Of a stretch of DNA of 64,000 nt, positions 1-12,286 are shown piece after piece. The notes below the pieces were generated by a model. That model saw only the letters and a list, made by a program, of their open reading frames with translations, was not told where the DNA came from and made no database searches. Location of the stretch: the NCBI GenBank assembly GCA_018697195.1, contig CM031857.1:54579982-54643981 (forward strand), given 5' to 3'. The stretch is from Certhia americana. Lineage: Eukaryota; Chordata; Aves; Passeriformes; Certhiidae. Each line of letters begins with the position of its first letter. The first letter of the stretch is position 1. A program made the translations under genes and the position numbers.

Positions 1-3000
1 CATGCATGCATTTAGGAGGAAACATATCCCCAGCATGCACAGCTCTCCACTCTGAACAGCACTACCAGCCTCCGGGTGGATATTCTGATCCTAACACATA
101 CAAACAATTTCCATAAATGTCACTGCTAGGTACCTGACTCATCCCCCCAGGAACCAAGCTGACTTTCCAAAAGACTGGCACAAATTTTCTGCTAAGTACT
201 TTTCTTTGTGCTTTTCTGTCGTTACACATGAAAGAAAGTTACTGCCTTGAGACTTGATTCTCCCTCACTTTGGTAGATACCTGCTGGGGCTAATTCATGT
301 GAAGCCATGGTATTATGTACTTTGAAAAGATGGTGTGCTTAAGTCTCCTTAGGCTCCCACCTTTTCTGGAGAGTGTGTGAGGGAAAATGATTAATGGGAG
401 TCTGTGAGATCTTAATATAACTCACATTCACAGTTTATTGCTTCTCCCCTGCAATACATTACTTCCTCCATTTCCACGCAGTTTTTCAGGCAGAGAAGCC
501 ATGTGAAGAAGATGTACTCTACTTTCAACATGAACTTTGCAGAAGCAAAAGCCAATTGTCTGCTCTGCAGCTACAGAAATGTTTTCTGATACATATCAGA
601 CATAGCTATAAAAAATAATAGAAGATATCTGAAAAATAAAACGTACAATCAACACCATGTAGACATGGAATTTGGTGACTAAACTACTAACAAATGCCTG
701 ACATTCCTAATCTGTATTTAAAACAGTGATGTTACAAGGAGATAGTAAATTATCTATATAGAGATTTTTTTTTTTTTAATGTGGTCTATATTGATGACAA
801 ACACATTTATTTGCTAGGCCATGATTTTCATTTTAATAATTACTTGATTTCACTTTATGGCATTTTATGTCACGTGTCTGCTATTATGGCACTACTTCTG
901 GAAGTCAAGTTATCTGATGTTCATTCCTGCACACCACTGAGTGCAGCTCATAATTTTCACTAAGAAAGCAGTGATCTTAAAGATGGGCATTACTTCTACC
1001 CCAATTTCCTGACAGTAAAATTATATATGCTTAGTTTTATTCTCTGCCTCTGTTTATGCCAGTTCATAGTTGTTGAACCCATGTCCAATTTCTACCTAAT
1101 TTGACAGCAAGTTTGACATGTACAAGTATAAAGCTTTTCAGATCTTCATGGACGTTGATGTCTGGATACGTGAGAGCCACCACTGAGTAATGTCTCAGCG
1201 TACAAGATGTAGAATTCACATGTGGCCCCTTCTGCCTGGGACCAACCCAGCCACTAGTGCATGGTACCTCCAGCAGCTTCACTGCAGTCATTGACTTCAT
1301 ACTCACCTCTCCATAAATCCAGGAACAGGCAAAGCTGAAGAAATGTATGGGGTACATGAAGAGGGGACTGGAGGAAATACAGGTGGCTCTGGGAGGGCTG
1401 ACACATGGAGAAAAAGGAAAAATAAAGGACATGAAACTGAATGGAGGAGTAAGAAATAAAAGCATTGTAGGGGCTGGCTAGAAGTTGGAAAGACGAGAAT
1501 GATGAGATCTATTGTTTTGGGTTTGATTAAGGATTTGGGGGAGACAGGATATTCTTGGGGAAAGGAGCTTATAAAATGAAGCTGGAAAACTTAACTGCAT
1601 CCTTATTCATATTGCTCATCTGATTCTTCCCTCAAGTCTGCCTTTCCAGGCGGCAAAGTTGGAGAATATGTGGAACAGATCCTGAAATCTTCCTTTCACA
1701 CACAAAAAACCATTCTATCTGAAGCATTGTACTCCCTTTTTAAAGCTGAGATTCAACTGCACACTCAAGGTAGCTCCCATGGCTGGTCCAAGAATGCTGA
1801 CTTTCACATAATCTTGATATTGTTGTGCTTAGTTGGATTTTGCCCTTGTGAGTCAATCAACCAGTAATTTATCAACTGTTATTGTTAACACATATTAGTA
1901 TACAAAAAAGAAAGAATGGGAACATTTTCAAGAGAAGGGAGAGAGCATATGTGAAAGTAAAATAGAAAACTGCAGCCGGGCTAACCCTTGTTTATGAGAT
2001 TCTCCAAGGAAGCCTTTTATGCAAGCATGAAGTGTTCCCAGAGTAACACATCAGAAGCTTTTTAGGTGTTGTGAGTGATGGAGTTGCAGTGACATTTAAA
2101 AAAGAGATGTATGACATATCTTCTCTATACTGTTGATTTAGGAAACTAAAAAGCTTCCCAGAAAAGGTCCTGAACCAGAAAGGCTCAGAAAATTACTGGA
2201 AAAAGTAAGTAGAAATAGATAGAGTCTGAGAAAACATAATGAGTAAACGCAGAAGACAGAAACAATAATTTTGACTAACTCTCATCTGTCACGTCAGTTA
2301 TTAGTCCTTATACTCCCATTTTAGTAATATAACCACAATTCCTGAATAAATTTGTTTTTCCTAAACAAACACTTTATGTGGATCCACATAATTCTGTCAT
2401 CTAATTATAACTTCAGACTTTCCAGGATCTCTTATTTGGGAATCTGTTCACTGGTAGTAGTGGGAACTAAGATACAGCTTATAGAAACATACGGAAAGAG
2501 GAGAAGTAAAGGAAAGGCACAGAAAGATTTCTTGCCTCAGTAGTATTAAAAAAAAATGTGATTGAATCTGCTAGCCAGCAACAACCTAAGCCTGGCTTCT
2601 CACACCTATAAATTACTCTCATCCAAAGTTGCTTCAAATAAATAAAATTTGAAGGACATGCTCTCAAGATATCCACCCTTGACTTCTCAGCAATTTCTGT
2701 GTGATATTTATTGCCCAGTGCCCTTGGGGAGTTTTGGAGCAAGGCTGGAATGATACCAGCTCATTCCCTCCAGTCTGGGAAAAAACTGCTGGAGAAATGC
2801 CTTCCTAGAACTGTCTCGCCCAATTCTGAAAGAAGGATTTGAATATCTGTGAGCTTGACCCAATTTTCCTGACAGGCTGACAAAACAGAGAAGGCTTTGA
2901 GCTCCATGTTGCTGCCCTTGGAACCAGACTAAATTCAGTCCCACTTTTGGGTTTAGTTCAGGCTTTGGCTCTTTTCTGTGTGCTTTTCCACTCTCCCTTG

Positions 3001-3136
3001 ATCTCTCTTCACCATTCTTAGGAGTTCTCTGTACCTCAGAGGCCTCAGATCTGGCCCTATCTGACCTTATGGGGCCTATGAGCCTAATATCAGCTAAAAT
3101 TTTGATTTCACTGAGGCTGACCGTTCTTGCTGCTTC
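1..3136. other. Intergenic stretch with no recognised gene
   Basis: No exon or mobile element is supported. A 133-codon open frame on the - strand (1064-1465) has a donor-like GTGAGT on that strand near 1306 but no similarity that I recognise. A run of 13 T lies near 766-778. Confidence 0.6.
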
Positions 3137-3313
3137 TTTTTTTTTTTTTTTTTTTGTTTTTTTTTTTGTTTTTTTTTTTTTTTTGTTGGTTGGTTTGGGA
3201 AATTTTTTTTGTTGTTTGTTTGTTTGTTTGAGGGGTTTTTTTGTTGGTTTGAGGGTTTTTTTTTGTTTTGTTTGGGGGTCTTTATTTTGGGGTTTTTTGT
3301 TTGGTTTTTTGTT
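3137..3313. repeat. T/G-only low-complexity tract
   Basis: About 175 bases made almost only of T and G: long T runs interrupted by single G (3137-3184), then (GTTT)n and G-runs such as GAGGGG and GGGGG, with very few A or C. On the - strand it is an A/C tract and produces spurious lysine-rich open frames. Such a tract may be the degenerated tail of a retroposon or a simple-repeat expansion. Confidence 0.95.
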
Positions 3314-6300
3314 AATACTTCTGTCTTTATTCTCAATTAAAAAGAGGAGAGCTGGATCCACAAGCAGGTACTGAAGCACAGAAGAAGGGGGAAAAAACAT
3401 TAACTGTAGATTGTTCTTGAGCACTCTGTAAATCCTATTTTGCATGTTAATGTGGGACTTTGGTGAAATAAGAGCTTTGTGCTGCTCCTCAGCACCAGGA
3501 AACTCACCCATTTCTCTGTCATCTGTACAGACATCTCAAACTGTCTTGGGAGTGGTCAGAAACATCTTCTGGATGAAAGAAAAAATAGTTGTTTCCTTGC
3601 ATTAGAAAAATAATCTCTCTATTTGTACAGTGCCTCTTTTGTACATAAGTCAAAATGACCCTGTACTGTGACAAACCTAGAACAGAAAATTAAAAACATC
3701 TGATAGTACAATCCCCTCCAGATTTGCAAATGTGCAAAGCTGGCCCTTCCTCTGTTCAGCTTATGGACTGCTGAGTTACTTCTCCCACTTCTTTCTCACC
3801 TTGCCTGACTTTCCATCAAAAAAACCTTTCCTTATTACACCAGGGATATTCTGTGTAACAACCTCCAAAGCTTCACCTTATATATGTCCTGCAGTAAGTG
3901 CTTAGCAAGCTCTACTTAAACCCCTTCAATGGCATGTAATATTAAGCCTGTATTTTTTCAGAATTTCAGTATGCAGATTTTCCCTCTCTACTTCTTCCTA
4001 ATTTACTTCTGAGCATGATCCAAAAAGGCTCAAAAACAGCTGAGCCACTTGGCTTCATAATTTACTGTTTATCATGAGACCCTTTAGAACATGCAAAGGG
4101 AGGATTTATCACCAATCTACCTTACAAATTTTTTTTCTGAAAATAATTTTTAAGGCATGGCTTCCTCACTTAGACAGAAAGAAGAAAATGTGGATGTTCT
4201 TCTAAACTAAAATTCACATTCAATGTGATAGATACACTTTGTGCTGGAATTATGCCATTTTAACATGTGGGATGCAAGTACTTTGCTGCTTAGGCAGACC
4301 ACTGTGAAGAGGCTGATTCCCAGCCAGGGACACAGGAAAGCTGGTCTCAAAGGCTGTGTGCCTATACTTAGTGATGAATAGGAAATGAGATTCTCTAATC
4401 CATCCATCTCTGATTTAGGTTACTTTCCATATTTCTAGTCACCTAGGGCATGTTTGAAGAGTGCTCATTATAATGAAATGTCCCACTTGCACTGACAAGT
4501 ATTATTTTGCAATAGAATTACAAGGGCTAAGGCTGCTGGGATGTTCTCCTTAACAAATCCTGTCAGCCCACCTGAACTTCTGCAAGCTGATCAACTGGTC
4601 TGAAGGTCATGAACATCAGTCTGTGACGCAGCTTGTAGAGGGGCAGCAGCAGTAACTGTCAAATATTGAGATTATAGAAGTTTGTGGAGCATTAGGGGAT
4701 GTTTTATTCCCAGAGAGAGAAGGTAAAAAGCCTCCTAATCTCCTGCTTCTAATGTAGGCTCGTGCTGGTACTCACTACTGACCCTCACTAGAGACCCTCA
4801 GCAAATGCCTCATGTGAATAAGTGAAATAAAGCTTCCTCCTGGCCCTGTAGCCTGCCCAAAGACAGGGCATTTGCAAAAGTGACCTATAGAGCTGCACAT
4901 ATCTCTAACAGGAAAGTCTGTTAAGTTAGTAAACACCTCTGGTTATGATAAAACTGTGAGACCTTTGTTATTTTTCTCTTGAAGATTCATGAGGAGACCT
5001 TCCATATATAATAAATGTGATTCTTTTTACTAAAAGATATTGCAAAGATTAAATATATTTGCACAGTAGAAGAAATATTGGCGAGCCACCAATACACATC
5101 ATCTATCAATCTGGATTGCTCACATATCTGAAGTGCTTCCTTATTCTGCCTTTGGTGCTAACATGTCTTTGTGCATTATTTCAGTTGACAGAGAATTACT
5201 ATAATTCCAAAAATAATTCATTATCTCCCAAGAGCAAAGGTCATTTTAATTTGGAACAAATAAATGTCAAATAGTGGATGATGCATAGGATAATAATTCA
5301 TGGGCAGCCAGCCAGAGGAGATAGCTGTAATTACATTTAAGTTCAGGATGACACAGAGAGCCAAAAGATGAAAATCTGAATGTTCTTAGGCAAGTTATCA
5401 GAGTTCATTTTGTTGCAGGATGTGCTGTTATCTGATCCCCTAATTCTGCCTTTGCCCTGAGCTGATCTCATAAAAGAAGAAAACTTACAGAAAGAGGGGT
5501 CCTATAGAAGTCCCTCTTATCTGAGAGCCCAGCAAGCACCAGGCTAGCTTTGTGGAAGGCATATGAGGGTATGGGGATTCATGCCCACTGAAGCTCAAGC
5601 AGATTCCAGAAGAAGAGAAGTTTCTCACTATCCATGGAAGCAAAATCATTAAGGAGAGAAGCATGAAGTGCTCAAGAGGACCAGAACTCTTTCCAGGGCA
5701 AAACTTGCTGGATAGTGTGGGACACATAAACACACACTTTACTTCCCCTGCTCTGCTTGTTTTTTTTAATTTGCAGTTTTAATCAGTTCACTAAGCTCAT
5801 TAAGAAACACAAATGCAGTTTTGATAGGTAGGTATTCAAGAGTCAGGGGAGAGCAAGGCTTCCATGCAGCTGACAGTCTTTGATTAAGCCAAATAATTCT
5901 CTTGGATCCATTGACTGTGTGTGGATTCATTGTGTGCTCAGTGTATGAATCTAAACCCAGACATTTTCAGAGCCACTTGGGATAGCCCCAGGTATCTAAG
6001 ACACCTTGCTGGACCTGCCTCCCTGTGACAGGTACAGTAAAAGAATTTCATACCTTTGAATTTACTTTTGTAAATATCAGGAAATAAGCTCTTAGTACCC
6101 AGGGCATAAAAAGTAGTTAAAAAATATTAATTTCCTTTGACGTACTATTCTCGTTACCCCCTACTTCTGCACAAGTATCTAATATTTGTCAGGGCCACAG
6201 AGAGTCTCCAGAACAAGACTGCCTATTTGCCTAAGTCAAAAAGGCAAATGTTATGTCATATAGTCCTGTTACTAAAGCCCTTTACTACAGCTGTAATAGA

Positions 6301-9204
6301 TGCACACATCCTATTATTAGAGTTATAGAAGGTGATGAACTGGAAAATACAGGCTAAGATAGGCTTGTTCAGACATTTGGAGGTTTTTGGATTTGGGAAA
6401 AAATGAGCAGTTGTTTACTACATTACCTCACTATACAGAGAAATGCTGTTTGTGAGGCTTATCTGAACATCTAAGATTTCCTGCTATTTAAGGATGTTCT
6501 AAACATCCTTATCTAGGTTTTTCCATCCATCTAGGTTTTCACTTAGCCCTATTTGTTACCCAGCTTGAGTAACCTATTAATTTTAAGGAGTAATTAACAG
6601 AAAATAAACAATTAAAAAAAAATCGGCTTTACTCATACAGGAGATAATTCTTTAGGCACACAAGAAGCTTTTCAGTAAACCTGACAACAAACACACTTCC
6701 AAATTGTGGAGGAAAATTTAGAGTTTATGGCTAAAGTGAAGAAAAATCCAACTTTCTGAGAACTTGGTAAACACAGATTTTTTTCCTTTTATTAGAAGTC
6801 TGTGTATTAGGTGTTTGAACTATTCCCAAGACAACAGAACTCTGCACATGAAGGAATAGAAAACTGCAAATTGCAAAGCAGATGTTCTGCTGACCTCCTC
6901 CCACTAGAATCTGCTGGCTGAGCTGCTTGACTTATTTTCTCTTTCAGCCATCAATAAATCAGCACGTCAAGTAGGTGGCAACAGAGGAAATGTTTAACTA
7001 AGAAGGCAGATATTTAATTGCAGAATTCCCAATATAGTTGGGATAGATAGAACCACATGTATTGCAGAAGGATTGCAACTTAACCCCTAACAAGTTTTTA
7101 TAATGTTCATCATTATTTCCTTGGTATTCAGCACTTGATAACCTGACACAAAAAAAGGGTTTGGGATAAACAGAGAATGAGTATTTGATGGTGAAGTTCA
7201 TTGGGCTGAGGAATAATGTTCTAGACAAATAGTAAAAGTTTTATTATTTAGTGATATAGAAACTGCCTAGACAGAACACTGGAAAAGTGCAGACAATAAT
7301 TGTGAGTTCCTTACCCTGGCACACTAAAATAAAAAGAAACTATTCACATGTGTGAACATGATAATCTAGTGAATTGTTTAATCCTATGATACTCTTGTCA
7401 AGGAAAATAGTTGTCAACTAGCCATGCAGCTAAAAGTTGTGTTGGAGATGTGCCTACCTGATGTTATCGATATTCACTGTGTAGCCCTAGAAAGTATCAC
7501 AGTCTATCCTGATTTCTTCACTAATACTAAATAAACCTTGCAGTACTTTAAATGTGGAGGGGTTTTTACTGCTTTGAGATTCTGTCTAATTTGTATCACA
7601 CTATTGATTCAGACCACATTAACAAGGAATCTTTTAAATGTGCCCTGAGGTAACTAGTCCGCATCTAATTTTGCATTGGATGTTAGGCAGCACAGCCCCT
7701 AAAGTGTTAAAACCACAAAACCACCACAATGAGATTCAGTGCTGTATAAGAAAGAGATTTTGTAGTCTGAAGCAAAGATAGCCAAGGCTTCTAATCATGA
7801 AGGCAGTGCTGAGGATCTATCACCTTGCACACAAGCAATCCTAAGGGGGTATATTTAACAGGTATCATATTTGCATACTCGTCAGATGTTGCCCTTCTGC
7901 TTTGCTCCTTGAGCTTCAGCTGACTTGGAGCATCTGCTTTTCCTCTCACTGTGAGAATTCTATCCAACAGGGTGTCAAAGCTTGTGTTGCTGAGGAAGAC
8001 TCAGTGGGAATATTTTCAAGGTGCTGAGACTTAATAAAACGTTCTTGAAAGTACTATCAGTTGGTTGTTAATTTAGGAAGTTTTTATTATGAGTAAACCA
8101 ATTACAAATTGAAGTTTGCTCTTTCAGTGTTAGACATTGCAGATTGAGACTGTGTGCTGGACGACTGTAAAGACTATCAGATCACCATATTCAGAAGTAT
8201 TTTCTTTCCCTGTTCTTTACTTCAGACAAAGAATATCTTTATTTGTTTCAAGGGGGAAAACTATACCTATGACTCATCTGTGTCTCCTTCTCCCTCTATC
8301 CAAGGAATTCAGGCATCTCATTAAGTGCAGAGGAAGAATTCTCATGCTGAGCAGAAAGGGATTTTAGGACTGGGAAATTTGCTTTAAAAGTTGTTTTCTT
8401 GTCAATCTTTTATCTTCTTCAGCAATTACAGGGTATAGAAATAGCCCAGGACAGCACTAGTGATGGATTTTAAAGCCTGGTGTTGCTGGAGCTGCACAGA
8501 AGCCATCACTTTATGCCAACGTTCCCTTTCAGTCAATTGAACTGTGTAGAGAGACAAGTACATGGAATGTTGGTAAAAATGTCAGAACCTGACCTAGAAT
8601 TAATTCCTGCATTATTTGCCTTGAGATAATATAAAGAGCTCTGGAATTCTCTTGCAATGAATTGCTAGATAACTTTCACAATTAACAGCTTTCTTTCATT
8701 TATGCCAGTTTTTCAAATCTGAATGTTTATATTACTGACATCAGGCTGCAAAGCCTGTATTCTAAGGCACAGGGAAATGAACAAACTGTTAATAAAAAGG
8801 CAATAAATCCTCCTTGCTGGATGAACACTGTCTTTCTGTATATCCCTGTGATGCAACAGCAAGTATCTTTCTCTCCTTTTGTACTGAACTCAGTATTTAA
8901 CTGGCAGTCAGCTACAGACCTTTCTGTGGTGTGACATGAACTGGCAGGCACTGAGAAGTGGTCAAACCTCTGTAATGTCCTGTTGGCTTGTGCTCCTCTG
9001 TCCCCAGGAGGAGCACCCAGGTGTATTGTTCCTCCATCCTTCCTCTGTATCACTTCTCTGGTGTTCTGTTATGGGGATGTGTTAACCCCACTACTAACAG
9101 CACTAGAATGAACCTCATCATGGTTTATGGAGGAAATCATACCAGGATTAAGCATAGAGTTGGATTCAGTACTAGAAGATGTACTCCTGAGATTTACAGT
9201 GATG
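3314..9204. other. Intergenic stretch with no recognised gene
   Basis: No exon, RNA gene or mobile element is supported; open frames are below 110 codons. The only structured item noted is a perfect inverted repeat at 6489-6511. Confidence 0.6.
6489..6511. repeat. Perfect inverted repeat, 10-base arms, 3-base loop
   Basis: TAAGGATGTT (6489-6498) and AACATCCTTA (6502-6511) are exact reverse complements around CTA. A hairpin of this kind would be compact, but no precursor-like extended stem is visible around it. Confidence 0.9.
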
Positions 9205-10440
9205 AAAGTCGGAAGAGATCACCTGATGCAACCTGATCAGTTTTCTGAGCCAGGAGCTTTGATACTGTTACCTCCATTCTAAGCTGGATCCCTGGGGCCT
9301 GACTAAACACAGTCATTGAGAAGGGCATCAAAAAATGGCTGCAAAAAATGAAGCAACAAAGAATTTATCAGCTCCTTTGTACCCAGTGGCTTATCACCTT
9401 CCCTGTTAGAAGTTTCTGTATAATTTCTGCTTTGAATTTGGCTTCACTTCCAGCCACTAGCTCTTGATGTGCCTTTCTCTGCTACATTAAAGAGCCATTC
9501 AGTAACTGGTATTTACTCCCCATGAAGGTTCTTACATGCTATAATCAAGCTGTCTTCTGATCTGTCTGATAAGATAAACAGATTGAGCTCTCACTGTTCT
9601 CTCTTTTATTTCCCCTTCTAGACATCAAAACATATCTGTGGCTTATTTCTATATTCTTTGTAGTATTTCAACATCCCTTTTAAAATGTTGACATCAGGAC
9701 TATATACATTATTCCACATCAGTCCCAATAATGTCACACAGAAAGAAAATTCAATTTCCTCCTCCTACTCACTATTCTGTTGTTTATACTGACAAGAATT
9801 GAATTAGCACATTTTGCCTCTGTATCACACAGGAGCTCCTGCTACTCCATTTCCTCTTAGACGCCAATGCTATTTTCAGTCAGTGCTTTCCAGGGTACAG
9901 AACACCTTTCTGCAAGAATGGTTTACTTTGTCTGCTTTGAAATGAATGATTTGGTTTGTCTAGGGTTTACCCAACCAGACCAGTGGATGAACCTCTTTCT
10001 GGTTTTAGCGGTCCTATTGTTCTTGCCAGTATTTAATACTGCATCTCTGAGATTTCGTATTAGATTCCTAAAAGGGTGAGACAAATAACACTATGAAATT
10101 TCTCACCAAACTCTACAGAAGTTCCTAGAAGTAACCCTGTCTGATAAAGACCCCCAATGACATTTTTTTGAGATCTTAGAGACAGATATATATTAAGTTA
10201 CTCATTATTTATTTTGTTGACACCCTAGAGAGCTCCTTTGTTCTTCATCATATTGTGTGATACTAAACCGTACAATTTGAGGGAGTCTGAATAATATCCC
10301 ACCTGTTCAATTGCCACTGCCAGCAGAACTTAGTAATCTCATAAAAAAATGAGAACAGGATTGTCTGAAAACAGCTAGATCCTTAATAAGGTATGTTGAC
10401 GTAAGGTAAGGCTGAATTGTTTACATTCACTGTGTACTTA
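9205..10440 (-). mobile_element. Ancient CR1/L3-type LINE copy, antisense, about 1.2 kb
   Basis: Read on the + strand, the region follows the reverse complement of an old amniote CR1 family. It reads TCAGCTCCTTTGTACCCAGT (about 9370), CACTTCCAGCCACTAGCTCT, GAAGGTTCTTACATGC, AAACAGATTGAGCTC, TAAAATGTTGACATCAGGAC (9681-9700) and GACAAGAATTGAATTAGCAC. It continues with AGTTCCTAGAAGTAACCCTG (10121-10140), TTTTTGAGATCTTAG, GTGATACTAAACC, and ACTTAGTAATCTCATAAAAA (10329-10348). The order is colinear over 1.2 kb. No open frame survives. It is the longest mobile-element copy in the window, and its divergence indicates an insertion older than the solo LTR next to it. The ends are approximate. Confidence 0.85.
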
Positions 10441-10692
10441 TTCTTAGGTCAGCTGGTATGCTTCTTTGCCTGTAGGAGATGTACTTAAATGTCTGTGCAA
10501 CTTTAAGGTCATCCTACTGCACATTTAAATATTGGCAGAGGAGAAGCACTTTCAGGGTCTTGCTTCAACTGATATTGCATGATTTAATGGGAAATTACTC
10601 TGCTTACGAATGTAAAATATATTTATCATCTCTTGATTGCAAGTAGTGCAGGACTGACAGTTACAGGAATATATGCAATCTACATCCAATAA
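10441..10692. other. Gap between ancient CR1 and LTR
   Basis: About 250 bases of AT-rich sequence in which I recognise nothing. It could be the continuing, unalignable 5' side of the CR1 copy (which lies on the - strand). Confidence 0.4.
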
Positions 10693-11276
10693 TGTCCTGA
10701 TTTCAGATGGGATAGAGTCAGTTTTCTCCCTAATACCTGTGTTTTCGATTTAGCACGAGAACAATGTTGATAACACACTGATGCTTTAGTTGCCATTGAG
10801 TATTGCTTACACTAAACCAAGGACTTTTTCTGTGTCTCATGCCCTGCCAGTCAGCAGGGGCACAAGGAGCTGTGAGGGAATGTGGCCAGGACAGCTGACC
10901 TGAACTGGTCAAAGGTATATTCCATACCGCAAAACATCATGCACAGTATACAAACTGGGGGCAGCTGGCCCATAGGGGTTGATCACTGCTGTGGGATGGG
11001 CTCAACATTGGTCAGTGGGTGGTGAGAAATTGTGTGGTGCATCACTCATTTCTCTTGGGTTTTATTCTTTCTCTTTTTACTTTCCCTTAGTGGTGGTGGT
11101 GTTGTTATTAATAACATTAATGTATTAAATTTTATTTCAATTAATAAACTGCTCTTATCTCAATGCACAGGTTTTACCTTTTTCTGATTCTCCTCCCCAT
11201 CCCATTGGGTGGGGGGGGGGAGAGTGAGTGAGCAGCTCTGTGACACTTAATTGCTGGCTGGGGTTAAATCACAACA
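10693..11276 (+). mobile_element. Solo LTR of an avian endogenous retrovirus (songbird type)
   Basis: The unit runs from TGTCCTG to CACAACA, the TG...CA ends of an LTR. Internal landmarks appear in the order of the widespread songbird LTR: GGGATAGAGTCAGTTTTC, GAGAACAATGTTGATAACAC, CCAGGACAGCTGACC, GGTATATTCCATACCG, a TATA-like TATACAAA (10947-10954) and AATAAA (11143-11148). After these come a CTCCTCCCCATCCCA stretch, ten G (11211-11220) and a GCTGGCTGGGGTTAAAT end. No internal retroviral sequence or second LTR follows, so it is a solo LTR from recombination. The 5-base flanks (AATAA and ATTGA) match only partly, so the target duplication is decayed or the ends are off by a few bases. No open reading frame of retroviral type is present. 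Confidence 0.9.
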
Positions 11277-12231
11277 ATTGAACAAGGCAATGCAACATCC
11301 TGCAGCAACATACACTTCATAATTCTAAGATCTCACTCTGCGCTTTCTGAACATAGTCTGTAAAACCTTTTTTAGTATCCCTGCATTTTCAGCACCATTA
11401 TTAAAATTCCCATCTAGTACGTAATCTATACCAGTGCCAGGGCTTCTTTTGTTCCAAAAATATCAGTTCCTTGATACTGTCCTCTAACTCAGAGAGATAC
11501 AGAATTTTCCCAATGCCTACAGCTTTCCATTGGTTGCATATTCTTGTGAGATATTTCCTGGTTTAGCAGTGAAGCAAATTTCAGGACCCCACAGAACCTC
11601 ATAACCTTGGACCTGTTTTTGAAGAAGGTGATGAATGACAGCATATCACCTTCAAACATATGCTAAAATTATCAGACAAGCACTAAAATCTAATAACTCC
11701 GAATGTTTTGTGCAAGGAACTACAGCAAATGCTGGGTATTTAACTCGTTATACCATCTTGTGACAGAGAATTTAGCTAGCCTGCAACATGTTGCCACACA
11801 GAGTTTTTAGCATACAAAAGGAGCTTAGACAACTGACATAGGTGTAGGCATCTGAATTAAGGAGTTTTGGACATGCACAGCTAAATTAATGTGTCTGGAT
11901 TTTGAGCCGAATCCCATCCTTCTGGTTCCTTTATGACAACCTGGAACTGAGCCTTTTTATTTCCTTGTATTTATTTTAGAATGTTGTCATCTCCTACTGA
12001 GTTAATTGCCAAGATGGGCAAATCTTCTGAGGCAGAAGTGATCTCTGCAGTCCCTTAAAATATTTCCATCTCTTTGTGATGCTGTGGTTTTTTGCTTTTT
12101 GTTAAACTGCTCATTCTCAACATGTTTTGAAGCATTTTAGTTCCTTACTTTTATCCTCAAGAGTAAAGCAGTGTTAATTTCACCCCTTTTCATATCTACT
12201 CAGCCATACAGTAGCAGTGCAGATGTTGAGC

Positions 12232-12286
12232 AATTCTTTAAAAGAATTGAAGAATTCTTTAAAAGATGTTGATTAATTCTTTAAAA
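12232..12286. repeat. Three-copy AATTCTTTAAAAGA tandem array
   Basis: AATTCTTTAAAAGA is at 12232-12245 and 12253-12266, and a 12-base copy AATTCTTTAAAA at 12275-12286, with periods of 21 and 22 bases. The outer copies also share the preceding GATGTTGA. About two helical turns separate the units. Confidence 0.85.

Noticed and set aside
1064..1465. 133-codon open frame on the - strand with an internal GTGAGT
   Set aside because: No recognisable domain, no matching acceptor or neighbouring exon; within chance for 64 kb.
2708..3511. 267-codon open frame on the - strand
   Set aside because: Its middle is only the translated T/G tract (lysine and asparagine runs); the ends match no known family.
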